64,000 bases of DNA from positions 496,001 through 560,000 of the forward strand of contig CP036296.1 in NCBI GenBank assembly GCA_007751255.1, given 5' to 3'. Of this stretch, positions 43,501 to 52,729 are shown in pieces (position 1 is the first letter of the stretch; every line of letters starts with the position of its first letter). The position numbers and the translations under genes are program-made. Source of the stretch: Engelhardtia mirabilis. Its GTDB lineage: Bacteria > Planctomycetota > UBA1135 > GCA-002686595. The notes beneath the pieces are model-generated. The model worked only from the letters and a program-made list of their open reading frames with translations. It made no database searches and was not told the origin of the DNA.

Positions 43501-44922
43501 ATGACCTCCGCCCCCCTGTGTGACATCTGCGTCGTCGGCCTCGGCGTCATGGGCGCCAACCTGGCCCGCAACTTCGCCCGCAACGGCTTGCGCGTCCTGG
43601 CCTACAACAGAAGCCCCCAAGTCGCCCACGACCTGGCCGCGGAGCACCCCGAGGCGAAGTTCACCGTGGCGACCACCTGGGAAGAGGTCGTGGCCGGGCT
43701 CGAGCGTCCGCGGCGGATCCTGTTGATGGTGCCGGCCGGTGGGCCGGTGGACGCGGTGCTCGACGCCCTCGACCCGCTGCTCGAGGAGGGCGACGTGGTC
43801 ATCGACGCCGGCAACAGCCTGTTCACCGAGACCGACGCGCGCATCGCACGGGCCGCCGGCCGTCCGTGGAACTTCGTCGGCATGGGCGTTTCCGGCGGAG
43901 CCCAGGGCGCGCTGGAGGGGCCCTCGATGATGCCCGGCGGCGAACCGCAGGCCTGGGAGCGTTTGCGCCCGGTGCTCGAGGCGGTGGCCGCCAAGTCGGA
44001 GTTCGGGCCCTGCGTGACCTACTGCGGCCGCGGCTCGGCGGGCCACTTCGTGAAGATGGTCCACAACGGCATCGAGTACGGCGACATGCAGCTCATCGCC
44101 GAGAGCGCGACGCTGCTGCGCGCGGGGCTCGGCCTCGACGGCGCCGCCGTGGCCGACACCTTCGGGGCCTGGAACCGCGGCGACCTGGACAGTTACCTGA
44201 TCGAGATCACCGCGGACATCTTCCGCACGCCCGACCCGGACGTGGAGAGCGGGCTACTGGTCGACGCGATCCTCGACCGCGCCGGCCAGAAGGGCACGGG
44301 GCGTTGGACGGTGAAGGACAGCCTCGACCTGGGCGTGGCGATTCCGACCATTGCCTCGGCGGTCGACGCGCGCGTGATGAGCGCGGGGCGTGACCTGCGC
44401 GTGGCGGCGCAGGAGCGGCTCGCGCCCAGCCGCGCGACCCTCACCGGCGTGACGCCCGAAGACATCGGCCAAGCCCTCTTCGCCTCCAAGATCGCCAGCT
44501 ACACCCAGGGCTTCGCGATGCTCGCGGCCGCCAGCGCCGAACGCGACTACGGCACCGACCTGGCCGAGATCGCGCGCATCTGGACCGACGGCTGCATCAT
44601 CCGCGCGCGCTTTTTGGGCCAGATCGTCGAGGCCTTCCGCTCAGAGCCCCAGCCGCAGCTCCTGGTCCTCGCCCCCGACTTCGCCGCCGCCGTGCTCGAG
44701 CGCCTGCCCGCCTGGCGCCGCGTCGTCGCCGCCGCGGTCACCGCCGGTCTACCGGTCCCCGGCCTCTCCGCCAGCCTGGCCTGGTTCGACACCCTGACCA
44801 CCGCCCGCGGCAGCGCCAACGTGATCCAAGCCCAACGCGACTACTTCGGCAGCCACACCTATGAGCGCGTCGACCGCCCGGGCGAGAAGTTCCACACGGA
44901 GTGGCCGCGCTTCGGGGGCTGA
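43501..44922 (+). CDS. gnd: 6-phosphogluconate dehydrogenase, decarboxylating
   Basis: Converts 6-phosphogluconate to ribulose 5-phosphate and CO2 with NADP+ reduction. 473 residues, full length. Rossmann start CVVGLGVMGANLARNFARNGLRVLAYNRS, then FVGMGVSGGAQGALEGPSMMPGG, GSAGHFVKMVHNGIEYGDMQLIAE with the catalytic-type Lys, and GTGRWTVKDSLDLGVAIPTI. It begins 8 bp after pgl and completes the oxidative branch. No clear terminator follows; the next 240 bp hold no gene. Confidence 0.96.
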   Translation: MTSAPLCDICVVGLGVMGANLARNFARNGLRVLAYNRSPQVAHDLAAEHPEAKFTVATTWEEVVAGLERPRRILLMVPAGGPVDAVLDALDPLLEEGDVVIDAGNSLFTETDARIARAAGRPWNFVGMGVSGGAQGALEGPSMMPGGEPQAWERLRPVLEAVAAKSEFGPCVTYCGRGSAGHFVKMVHNGIEYGDMQLIAESATLLRAGLGLDGAAVADTFGAWNRGDLDSYLIEITADIFRTPDPDVESGLLVDAILDRAGQKGTGRWTVKDSLDLGVAIPTIASAVDARVMSAGRDLRVAAQERLAPSRATLTGVTPEDIGQALFASKIASYTQGFAMLAAASAERDYGTDLAEIARIWTDGCIIRARFLGQIVEAFRSEPQPQLLVLAPDFAAAVLERLPAWRRVVAAAVTAGLPVPGLSASLAWFDTLTTARGSANVIQAQRDYFGSHTYERVDRPGEKFHTEWPRFGG

Positions 44923-45160
44923 GGCCTTCCTGGCCTTCGGGATCGAGCAAAGGCGCAGCCCGTTCGCGATCGCCACGGCGTGCAGCGCGGAGCCTCGATC
45001 TCCGTCCTGCGCTCCCGCGCCGCCGCCGGTGAATCGCATTCGCGCGGAAGTGGAGCATCCACGCGGATCGATGGCCGCCCGCGCGCTCGAATGAGGTGGT
45101 TTGCAGAATCTACCGGCGTGAGACCACACCGTAGCGGCTGACTCCGACCCCTCGCCGCGC

Positions 45161-45319
45161 CTACTTCTTGGCGATGATCCAGACCGCGTGGATGATCCCG
45201 GGGATGTAGCCCAGGATGGTCAGCAGGATGTTCAGCCAGAACTGACCGCCGATACCGACTTGCAGGAACACGCCGAGGGGGGGCAGGAGAATCGCGCAGA
45301 TCAGTCGGATGAGGTCCAT
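45161..45319 (-). CDS. YqaE/Pmp3 family small membrane protein
   Basis: 52 residues, two hydrophobic helices, the complete Pmp3/YqaE pattern: DLIRLICAILLPPLGVFLQVGIGGQFWLNILLTILGYIPGIIHAVWIIAKK. Members are stress-linked membrane proteins that influence membrane potential in yeast and plants; the bacterial role is unclear. Short but unmistakable. It lies divergent from the DUF4112 gene with 66 bp between starts. Confidence 0.95.
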   Translation of the reverse strand: MDLIRLICAILLPPLGVFLQVGIGGQFWLNILLTILGYIPGIIHAVWIIAKK

Positions 45320-45385
45320 GCGAGCCCTCGAAGCAAGGGCCGTGCCGACGGCTCTGCGCGGCATGGAATCTGCTCGGGATCGAGG

Positions 45386-45865
45386 ATGGCGATCCTGAAT
45401 CCATCGGGCCGAGCACCGCGCTCGAAGGCGGCCACGGCCGGCGAAGAGAACTCCGACCTGGTCACGGCCAGGCTGGCGCGGCTGCGCAAGTACGCCCGTC
45501 TGCTCGACTCGTCGGTCGGGCTCCCCGGGACGCGGTTCAGGGTCGGAGTGGACTCCCTGGTCGGCCTGATCCCGGGCGTCGGCGATGCGGTCGGGATGGT
45601 CCTGTCGACGCCGATCCTCTTGGAGGCGTGGCGTCTGGGCGCCCCGCGCAGGGTCCAGCGGCGCATGGTCGCCAACATCGCCCTCGAGTCCCTGGTGGGC
45701 ATCATCCCGATCGCCGGCGACCTGTTCGACGCCTGGTTCAAGGCCAACCTGCGCAACATCGCGCTGCTCGAGGCCGAGCTGCGCCGATCGGCGCCCGCAA
45801 CCCAGGGACGCATCATCGACGTCCCCTCCGGGGCCGGCGGCCGCGGCTCCGGCTCCGTCGCGTAG
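45386..45865 (+). CDS. DUF4112 membrane protein
   Basis: 159 residues with the DUF4112 core: LARLLDSSVGLPGTRFRVGVDSLVGLIPGVGDAVGMVLSTPIL and VANIALESLVGIIPIAGDLFDAWFKANLRNIALLE, two hydrophobic hairpins with Gly-Asp turns. Function unknown; the family is probably an integral inner-membrane protein. ATG at 45386 was chosen since the upstream in-frame sequence overlaps the antisense YqaE gene. Confidence 0.9.
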   Translation: MAILNPSGRAPRSKAATAGEENSDLVTARLARLRKYARLLDSSVGLPGTRFRVGVDSLVGLIPGVGDAVGMVLSTPILLEAWRLGAPRRVQRRMVANIALESLVGIIPIAGDLFDAWFKANLRNIALLEAELRRSAPATQGRIIDVPSGAGGRGSGSVA

Positions 45866-45931
45866 AACAGGGCCGCCCCACGGCGGGTCGACCGGACCGA
45901 ACGGCGCCGCGCGGTGCTGTATCGTGGCGCC

Positions 45932-48838
45932 ATGCGAGGATTCGGGCTGCTTCCAATCTGGGTCGGAATCCCCGTCGCCCTCTCGGCCGCATCGATGCAG
46001 GAGCGGCCCGGCGAACCCGACTTCGCCCGCGACATCGCGCCGATCCTCGAGCGGCGTTGTGTCGAGTGCCACGGGCGCTTGCAGCAGAAGGCGGGGCTGC
46101 GCCTGGACCAGCGGGCGGCGGCGCTGGCGGGGAGCGACTTCGGGGCCTATCCGGTGCTCGTCGCGGGGGATCGCGGGGCCAGTGAGCTGTGGTACCAGCT
46201 CGAGAACGGCGAGATGCCGCCGCCGGAGCGTGAGCCGCTCGGTGCGGACGAGCTCGACGCGATCGGCCGTTGGATCGACGCCGGAGCGGTGTGGCCCGAC
46301 GACGGCGAGGCGGCGAGCTGGCCCACGCGGCATTGGGCCTACAGCGCGCCGGCGCGGGCGGAGGTGCCCTCGGGCAACGCTTGGTCCCAGCACGCCGTCG
46401 ACGCGTTCCTGTTGGAGGCGATGGCGGCCCAGGGGCTCGCGCCCTCGCCCGAGGCGCCGGCGGAGGTGTTGTTGCGGCGCGCGGCCCTGGACCTGACCGG
46501 GCTGCCGCCCAGCGAGGCGGACTGCGCGGCCTTCATGACCGACGCGGACCCCGGCGCCTGGGAGCGCGCCGTCGACCGCCTGCTCGCCTCGCCCCACTAC
46601 GGCGAGCAGCAGGCTCGGCGTTGGCTCGACCTGGCGCGCTACGCCGACTCCAACGGCTACGAGAAGGACGGCGACCGCTCCATGTGGCCCTGGCGCGATT
46701 GGGTCGTGGACGCCTTCAACGCGGACATGCCCTTCGACCAGTTCACGGTCTGGCAGCTCGCCGGGGACCTGTTGCCGGGCGCGAGCGTCGAACAGCGCCT
46801 GGCCACGGGCTTCCACCGCAACACGATGACCAACGAGGAGGGCGGCGCCGATCCGGAGGAGTTCCGCGTCGCGGCGGTCATCGATCGGGTCAACACCACG
46901 GGCGAGGTCTGGCTCGGCGCGACCATGGGCTGCGTGCAGTGCCACGACCACAAGTACGACCCCCTGACCCAGCGCGACTACTACCGCCTGTTCGCGGTCT
47001 TCGACCAGACGGCGGACGTGGGCAATGGGCCCGCGCCGGTCCTGGCCGTGCCGTCGCAGGAGCAGGCGCAGCGCACGGGCGCGATCGACGCCGAGCTGGC
47101 GCGCTTGCGTGAGCAGATGGACACGGCTTCACCCGAGGTCGCGTCCGACCTGGCCGCATGGGTCGACTCGAAGCGGGCGCTACTCGCGGGCGACGCGCCC
47201 GTCGAGCGGGCTGACGCCGTTTGGTTCGATGGCGTGATCCCGCCCGCCGCAGTTCGCGAGGGGGACTGGCGCGCGTGGTCCGCGACCGAGGGTGCCGGGC
47301 CCGACCCGGGGCGGCGCTCGCGCGTCGTCGTCCAAGCGAGCGACGCCTACGTCCAGGACGTCGTGCGCGAGACGCGCGTGCGACCGACGATCCGCGCCGG
47401 GGACCGCCTCTTCGCGGAGGTCTGGACCGATCCCGAGCGCCCGGCGCGCGAGCTGCTCCTGCAGTGGCATCGCGACGGCGGCGATTGGGAGCACCGCGCG
47501 TTCCTCGGCGCGGACCTGCAGAGTTGGGGGACGTCCGGCACGGCCAGTCGGCTGCCCCTGGGCGAGCTGCCCGAGGTCGGCGGCTGGCGACGGATCGAGG
47601 TCGATGCCGCCGCGGTCGGCTTCGCGGAAGGCGACCGCCTCGACGGTCTGGCCCTGGGCCAGTTCGGAGGCCGCGTGTGGTGGGGGCAGGCCGGGCTGGT
47701 CAGCGCCGACCCGCGGGTCTTGGTCGCGGTTCCAGACGAGGTCGCGGCGGACCTCGCCAACGCGGCAACCGGTGAGCTGCCGACCAGCGCGCGCGATTGG
47801 TTCCTCGCCACGACCCCGACCTTCGACGCGCAGCGCGCGCGCATCGCCGAGCTCGAGGCCACGCGCCCGATGCCCGCGACGGCGCTCGTCATGGAGGCCG
47901 TCGCCGAGCCGCGCACGACCCACATCCTCGAGCGCGGCTCGTTCCTCGCTCCGGGCGAAGTGGTCGAGCCCGGCGTGCCGGCCGTACTCGATCCGAAGCG
48001 GCGCGAAGGGATCGGCGACCGCCTCGACTTCGCGCGCTGGTTGACCTCGCCCGACAACCCGCTCACGGCGCGGGTGACCGTCAATCGCCTGTGGCAGTGG
48101 ACCTTCGGCACGGGTCTGGTCGCCACGCCCGACGATTTCGGCACGCGCGGCGCGGCGCCGACGCACCCCGAGCTCTTGGACTGGCTGGCGGTCGAGTTCA
48201 TGGAGGACGGCTGGAGCGTCAAGCGGATGTACCGGCGCCTGATGACTTCGGCCGCCTACCGCCAGTCCTCCGTGCGTTCGGCCGACGGGGCGGCGCTCGA
48301 TCCGGGCAACCGGTTCTTGTCCTGGTTCCCGCGCCGGCGCCTCGACGGCGAGGAGCTGCGCGACCAGAGCCTGGCCCTGGCCGGGACCCTCGACCGGCGC
48401 ATCGGCGGGCCGCCGGTCTACCCGCCCCAGCCGGCCGACATCGACAACGCCACCTACGCCGGCGACCGCTGGCGCACGTCGGAGGGCGGGGACGCTCGGC
48501 GGCGCGGCCTGTACACCTTCTGGCGGCGGACCTCGCCCTATCCGAGCTTCGTGCTCTTCGACGCGCCCAGCCGCGAGCTGACCTGCGCACGGCGCGATCG
48601 ATCGAACACGCCGCTACAGGCCTTGGCGCTGCTCAACGACCCGAACTTCGTGGCGGCCGCCGAGGCCTTCGGCGAGCGGCTGTCCGAGCGCGGGCTGGCC
48701 TGGGGCTTCTCGGCCTGCACCGGCCGCGAGGCCGAGGTTGACGAACTCGAGGTCCTGGAGACCCTTCGCGCCCAAGACGGCTGGACCTCCGTGGCCCAGG
48801 TGCTGCTCAACCTCGACGAGACGGTGACGCGCCCATGA
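45932..48838 (+). CDS. PSCyt1/DUF1549/DUF1553 planctomycete cytochrome-like protein
   Basis: 968-residue exported protein (leader about 1-20). Cytochrome-like PSCyt1 domain with haem motif CVECH at 43-47, then the DUF1549 (PSCyt2) domain with HYGEQQARRWLDLARYADSNGYEKD and WPWRDWVVDAFNADMPFDQFTVWQLAGDLLPG. A CVQCHDHKYDPLTQRDYY motif precedes a middle beta region and the C-terminal DUF1553 (PSD1) domain with NPLTARVTVNRLWQWTFGTGLV and DRSNTPLQALALLNDPNF. These proteins are almost restricted to Planctomycetota and relatives and pair with DUF1501 proteins, with a proposed role in extracellular polymer breakdown or electron transfer. Its stop overlaps the DUF1501 gene (ATGA). Confidence 0.95.
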   Translation: MRGFGLLPIWVGIPVALSAASMQERPGEPDFARDIAPILERRCVECHGRLQQKAGLRLDQRAAALAGSDFGAYPVLVAGDRGASELWYQLENGEMPPPEREPLGADELDAIGRWIDAGAVWPDDGEAASWPTRHWAYSAPARAEVPSGNAWSQHAVDAFLLEAMAAQGLAPSPEAPAEVLLRRAALDLTGLPPSEADCAAFMTDADPGAWERAVDRLLASPHYGEQQARRWLDLARYADSNGYEKDGDRSMWPWRDWVVDAFNADMPFDQFTVWQLAGDLLPGASVEQRLATGFHRNTMTNEEGGADPEEFRVAAVIDRVNTTGEVWLGATMGCVQCHDHKYDPLTQRDYYRLFAVFDQTADVGNGPAPVLAVPSQEQAQRTGAIDAELARLREQMDTASPEVASDLAAWVDSKRALLAGDAPVERADAVWFDGVIPPAAVREGDWRAWSATEGAGPDPGRRSRVVVQASDAYVQDVVRETRVRPTIRAGDRLFAEVWTDPERPARELLLQWHRDGGDWEHRAFLGADLQSWGTSGTASRLPLGELPEVGGWRRIEVDAAAVGFAEGDRLDGLALGQFGGRVWWGQAGLVSADPRVLVAVPDEVAADLANAATGELPTSARDWFLATTPTFDAQRARIAELEATRPMPATALVMEAVAEPRTTHILERGSFLAPGEVVEPGVPAVLDPKRREGIGDRLDFARWLTSPDNPLTARVTVNRLWQWTFGTGLVATPDDFGTRGAAPTHPELLDWLAVEFMEDGWSVKRMYRRLMTSAAYRQSSVRSADGAALDPGNRFLSWFPRRRLDGEELRDQSLALAGTLDRRIGGPPVYPPQPADIDNATYAGDRWRTSEGGDARRRGLYTFWRRTSPYPSFVLFDAPSRELTCARRDRSNTPLQALALLNDPNFVAAAEAFGERLSERGLAWGFSACTGREAEVDELEVLETLRAQDGWTSVAQVLLNLDETVTRP

Positions 48839-50244
48839 ACGACCGCCGCCAATTCCTGACCGGCGCCGGCGTGGGCATCGGTTCATTGCTCCTCGGCCGG
48901 AGCGCCTTCGGGATGTTCAGGGACGAGGGCAGCGCCGCCGACGCAGCCCTGCCGCACTTCGCTCCCAGGGCCAAGCGCGTGATCTGGCTCCACATGGCCG
49001 GCAGCCCCTCGCAGATCGACCTGTGGGATCCCAAGCCGCGGCTGCGCGAGCTGGACGGCCAGCCGGTGCCGGCCTCGTTGATCGAGAACGAGCGCTTCGC
49101 CTTCATCAAGGGCACGCCCAAGCTGCTCGGCTCGCCCTACGAGTTCCGCCAGCACGGCCAGAGCGGCCAATGGATCAGTGAGCTGCTGCCGCACACGGCG
49201 CGGATCGCCGACAAGCTCTGCGTCGTGCGCTCGATGCACACGACCCAGTTCAACCACGCTCCGGCGCAGGTCTTCCTGACCAGCGGCCACAGCCTGATCG
49301 GGCGGCCGACCATGGGCGCCTGGCTGTCCCACGGTCTGGGTCCCCTCGACCCCGACCTGCCCGCCTTCGTGGTCATGACCAGCGGCAAGTTCGCGCCCAG
49401 CGCCGGCTCCGCCGCCTGGACCAACGGCTTCCTGCCGAGCGAGCACCAGGGCGTGCGCCTGATGCAGGCCGGCGACCCGGTGCTGTTTCTCTCGAACCCC
49501 GAGGGCGTGGACCGCGCCGCGCGCCGCCGCCAGCTCGACGCCATCGCGCGGCTGAACCGCCTGGCTTCCGAACAGCACGGTGACCCCGAGGCCGCCGCCC
49601 GCACCGCCCAGTACGAGCTGGCCTACCGCATGCAGGCGCGGGTGCCGGCCATCGCCGACCTCGCGACCGAGTCCCAAGCGACACTCGACCTCTACGGCGT
49701 CACCCCCGGCGAGCCCTCCTTCGCCGCCAACTGTCTGCTCTCAGCGCGCCTGGCCGAAGCCGGCGTCCGCTTCCAGCAGCTCTTCGACTGGGGCTGGGAC
49801 AGCCACGGCACGAACAAAGGCGACGACATCGTCCACTCCCTGCCCGAGCAGTGCCGCCGCACCGACCGCGCCTGCGCCGCTTTGGTCACGGACCTCGAGC
49901 GCCGCGGCCTGCTCGAGGACACCCTCGTCGTCTGGGGCGGCGAGTTCGGCCGCACGCCCATGAACGAAGAGCGAGGTGGCTCCAAGTTCCTCGGCCGCGA
50001 CCACCACCCCCACGCCTTCACGATCTGGATGGCCGGCGGCGGCATCCGCCCGGGGACGTCCTTCGGCAGCACCGACGAGCTGGGCTACTTCATCGAGGAC
50101 GACCCCATGGACGTCCACGACCTGCACGCGACGCTCTTGCACCTGCTCGGCATCGACCACGAGCGCTTCACCTACCGCAGCCAGGGCCGCGACTTCCGCC
50201 TGACCGACGTGGCGGGGCGGGTGATGGGGGAGCTGCTGGCCTGA
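48835..50244 (+). CDS. DUF1501 protein with Tat-type leader
   Basis: 469 residues. Twin-arginine leader (NDRRQFLTGAGVGIGSLLLGRSAFG) predicts folded export. The body has the DUF1501 (sulfatase/alkaline-phosphatase-like fold) motifs: VIWLHMAGSPSQIDLWDPKP, SMHTTQFNHAPAQVFLTSGHSLIGRPTMG, FDWGWDSHGTNKGD and VVWGGEFGRTPMNEERGG..GRDHHPHAFTIWMAGGG, the last holding candidate metal ligands. Always found beside DUF1549/DUF1553 proteins; enzymatic activity not shown. Overlaps that gene by 4 bp. Confidence 0.95.
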   Translation: MNDRRQFLTGAGVGIGSLLLGRSAFGMFRDEGSAADAALPHFAPRAKRVIWLHMAGSPSQIDLWDPKPRLRELDGQPVPASLIENERFAFIKGTPKLLGSPYEFRQHGQSGQWISELLPHTARIADKLCVVRSMHTTQFNHAPAQVFLTSGHSLIGRPTMGAWLSHGLGPLDPDLPAFVVMTSGKFAPSAGSAAWTNGFLPSEHQGVRLMQAGDPVLFLSNPEGVDRAARRRQLDAIARLNRLASEQHGDPEAAARTAQYELAYRMQARVPAIADLATESQATLDLYGVTPGEPSFAANCLLSARLAEAGVRFQQLFDWGWDSHGTNKGDDIVHSLPEQCRRTDRACAALVTDLERRGLLEDTLVVWGGEFGRTPMNEERGGSKFLGRDHHPHAFTIWMAGGGIRPGTSFGSTDELGYFIEDDPMDVHDLHATLLHLLGIDHERFTYRSQGRDFRLTDVAGRVMGELLA

Positions 50245-50438
50245 GAGGGCGCGGGACCCATGGCGCTCGCCGTTCGCGAATGGCGCATGTCCGTGGCCCG
50301 CGGGCTTCAGGGCCGCGTCCCCGGCCGGTCGGCTCGGCGGAGGACTCCCGAGCGACGAGTCCGGCGCGCGGCAGCATCGGTCCGAACGGGGGCGGGCCGC
50401 GACCGGCGCCCTGCGCTGGCTGCGGCCCGTCGTGGCTC

Positions 50439-50455
50439 GTGGGTAGGGGACCCAC
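50439..50455 (-). terminator. weak hairpin downstream of the small lipoprotein gene
   Basis: 6-bp inverted repeat GTGGGT / ACCCAC with a 5-nt loop, starting 12 nt after the minus-strand stop at 50467. No T run follows, so termination is only a possibility. Confidence 0.3.
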
Positions 50456-50466
50456 CCGGACTCGGA

Positions 50467-50781
50467 TCAGTCGTTCTCAGTGACGTAGCTGATCTGCGTC
50501 GACGAGAAGCCGAGGATCGAGGTCAGGATGCCGATGACCGACGTCCAGTCGCGGGGGTTGGCGATGATCGTCTCGATCTCGCTGCCCTCGGGCACCATCG
50601 ATTGGGCCTTGTCGTAGTCGTTGAAGGGAATCGACAGGCCGACGAGGTTGAAGGAGGTGGCGTAGACGGTGCCCTGCTCGCCCGCCACGCGGGTTCCCGC
50701 GCAGGCGGTGAGGGACAGGGCGAGGGACAGGGCGAGGGGCAGGGCGAGCAGCGCGGAACGGGATCGAAGCAGGCGAGTCAT
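50467..50781 (-). CDS. small lipoprotein of unknown function
   Basis: 104 residues with lipobox LSLTAC (lipidated Cys27). The hydrophobic leader is encoded by 12-bp direct repeats (LPLA/LSLA units). The mature part TVYATSFNLVGLSIPFNDYDKAQSMVPEGSEIETIIANPRDWTSVIGILTSILGFSSTQISY is distinctive but not a family I can name. It looks like a small outer-membrane or periplasmic protein that could assemble. Codon usage supports a real gene. ATG at 50781. Confidence 0.72.
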   Translation of the reverse strand: MTRLLRSRSALLALPLALSLALSLTACAGTRVAGEQGTVYATSFNLVGLSIPFNDYDKAQSMVPEGSEIETIIANPRDWTSVIGILTSILGFSSTQISYVTEND

Positions 50782-51024
50782 GGTGTTGCAGTCGGAAGGG
50801 GTCGTTGAATCGTCGGTGGCCGGTGTGCGCAGTGCGAACCGGCTCGTCCGACGCGCGGATCGCTCGGAGGTCCGGAGTCTAGTGCTGCGCTCTCGCTCGA
50901 GGCGACCGTTACCCGGTCGAAGACAGCGTTCGTCGGACCTGCGTCGACGGGTCGTGCCTGGTTTGGCCCAGCGCTGACGGGAAGCTCGGTAGGCCCGGGG
51001 TCCGCCGCGGGCTGGACGGCGCAT

Positions 51025-51777
51025 TCACTCCTGCTGAACCGCGCGATTCGCAAGTTCGAGGTCGTCGGCGGAGCCGATGTCGAACCAGCGTCCGGTGAGC
51101 CGCGTGCCTTCCAAGGTCGCCTCGGCCGCGATCCGCGCCAACAGGTGCCCCGGCGCATCCGGGTTGCCGCCGGCAGCCAGGTGCCGGTCGATCTGGGCGG
51201 GTAGGTCGGCACCGAGCAGGTAGACGGCGATCGCGGAGAGCTTACTACGCGGGTCCGCGGGCTTCTCGCGGAACGAGGCCACGCGCTCGCCGTCGAGGGT
51301 GACCTCGCTGTAGCGGCCGGGCGGCACGGGCTCGGGGACCTCGCGCACGATCAGTTGGCCCATGCCCGAGTCGGTGAAGCGCGCAATCAGGGCGTCGACG
51401 TCGAGATCGAGCAGGTTGTCGCAGGCCAGGACCAGGTAGCCGTCGAGGTCGAGGCATTCGGGCGCCTGCTCGAGGGCGAGCTGCAGGTCGCGGATGGCGC
51501 CCAGCCGGCTGTCGTTGTCCATCGCGCCGTCGTCGACGAGGGTGAGCTCGAGCCGTGTGTCGAGCGCCTCGCGCCACTGGACGAAGTCCGCGTGAAACTT
51601 GCCGTTGGTGACCACGACGCCGTCGACGATCGCCTGCGATTGCTCGACCTGCCGCACCAACCGCGTGATCATCGCCTCGCCGCCGATCTCCAACAGCGGC
51701 TTGGCCTTGTTCAGCGTCAACGGATAGAGCCGCGTGGCGAAGCCGGCGGCCAGGAAGGCGGCGCGGATCTTCGTCAT
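51025..51777 (-). CDS. sugar nucleotidyltransferase
   Basis: Transfers a nucleotidyl group from NTP to a sugar phosphate. 250 residues, GT-A-like fold: AAFLAAGFATRLYPLTLNKAKPLLEIGGEAMI (signature G-x-G-T/F-R-L..K-P-L), VVVTNGKFHADF, DGYLVLACDNLLDLD and GRWFDIGSADDLELANRA. The usual GxGTRL is AGFATRL, a conservative variant. The ATG overlaps the stop of the GHMP kinase gene (ATGA), so kinase and nucleotidyltransferase probably work in series to make an NDP-sugar, for example from glucuronate or a heptose (inference). Confidence 0.9.
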   Translation of the reverse strand: MTKIRAAFLAAGFATRLYPLTLNKAKPLLEIGGEAMITRLVRQVEQSQAIVDGVVVTNGKFHADFVQWREALDTRLELTLVDDGAMDNDSRLGAIRDLQLALEQAPECLDLDGYLVLACDNLLDLDVDALIARFTDSGMGQLIVREVPEPVPPGRYSEVTLDGERVASFREKPADPRSKLSAIAVYLLGADLPAQIDRHLAAGGNPDAPGHLLARIAAEATLEGTRLTGRWFDIGSADDLELANRAVQQE

Positions 51778-52688
51778 CGGGGCAGGGCCACGTTGGGCAG
51801 GTGAATGTCGACGCCGCGGGCGCCCAGGTCGGAGGCGAAGCGGCCCAGGCGGCTCATGCTCTCGCAGGCGAACAGGACCGAGCCCCCGGAGCCGGGCAAC
51901 TTGGCGGCGATGCCGCGTTCCCTGGCCTCGTCGATCAGGGCGCGGTCGGCGGGCTGCAGCTCGAACAGCTCGGCTCGCAGGTCGAGGTTGCGATTGATGC
52001 AGGCGAGCAACCCGGCCGTGTCGCGGGCCTCGAGCGCGGCGCACCCCTCATCCGCATTGGCCGCGATCGCACCCATCACGCGCGTCACCTCACCGTCGCC
52101 CGCCTCGAAGCGCGCATAGATCGGCGCGTGCACGTCGCCCGACGATGCACCGGGTACGCGGTGCCAGGCGATCAGGAGCGGCGGCAGCAGCCTTGGATCC
52201 AGCCGCCGGACCGCTTCGGGCTCGAAGGGCCGCTTGAAGTCCATGGCGAGCAGCCCTTCGTGCGCCTGCACCAGCCGATCGAGCGCGCCGGCGCGGATAC
52301 CGAGCTCATCGACCTCCGTGCGCCAGGCCAGGCGCGCGATGTGAGAGGGCCCCAAAGGCACTTGGAACCAATCGCACCAGGCCCTCAGCGCCGCGACCAG
52401 CAGGGCGCTCGAGCCCGACAGCCCGGCCTGGTAGGGCACGTTGCTCTGATGCGTCAGTCGGAACGGCTGCGCGTCAGGATCGACGCCGAGCTGCTCGAGC
52501 TCGGCCCGCGCCACGCGCCAGCCGGCAGCCAGGAACTCGTCCGGCAGGCTCGTCTCCGTCGCCTCCTCGACCCGCACCTCGGCCCCGAGCCCGGCCACCG
52601 CGAAGCCCAGGCCCCGGCCCCCATACAGGTCCGACGGATTCCCGAGCAGGCCCACGCGCGCCTGCGCGCGTGCGGTGACGGGCGACAT
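51774..52688 (-). CDS. GHMP sugar kinase (glucuronokinase/heptokinase-like)
   Basis: 304-residue cytoplasmic kinase. ATP-binding GHMP motif PYQAGLSGSSALLVAAL (about 84-100), N-terminal ARVGLLGNPSDLYGGRGLGFAV and C-terminal AAKLPGSGGSVLF. The RVGLLGNPSDxYGG start is the pattern of plant glucuronokinase and related bacterial sugar-1-kinases, so a free sugar (uronic acid or heptose) is a more likely substrate than mevalonate. ATG at 52688 chosen: the upstream extension lacks conservation and overlaps the divergent Nramp-like gene. First gene of a two-gene unit. Confidence 0.87.
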   Translation of the reverse strand: MSPVTARAQARVGLLGNPSDLYGGRGLGFAVAGLGAEVRVEEATETSLPDEFLAAGWRVARAELEQLGVDPDAQPFRLTHQSNVPYQAGLSGSSALLVAALRAWCDWFQVPLGPSHIARLAWRTEVDELGIRAGALDRLVQAHEGLLAMDFKRPFEPEAVRRLDPRLLPPLLIAWHRVPGASSGDVHAPIYARFEAGDGEVTRVMGAIAANADEGCAALEARDTAGLLACINRNLDLRAELFELQPADRALIDEARERGIAAKLPGSGGSVLFACESMSRLGRFASDLGARGVDIHLPNVALPR

Positions 52689-52729
52689 CGGGACTAGGAT
52701 AGCCGCCGCCGTCCGGCTCCCACCGATCC

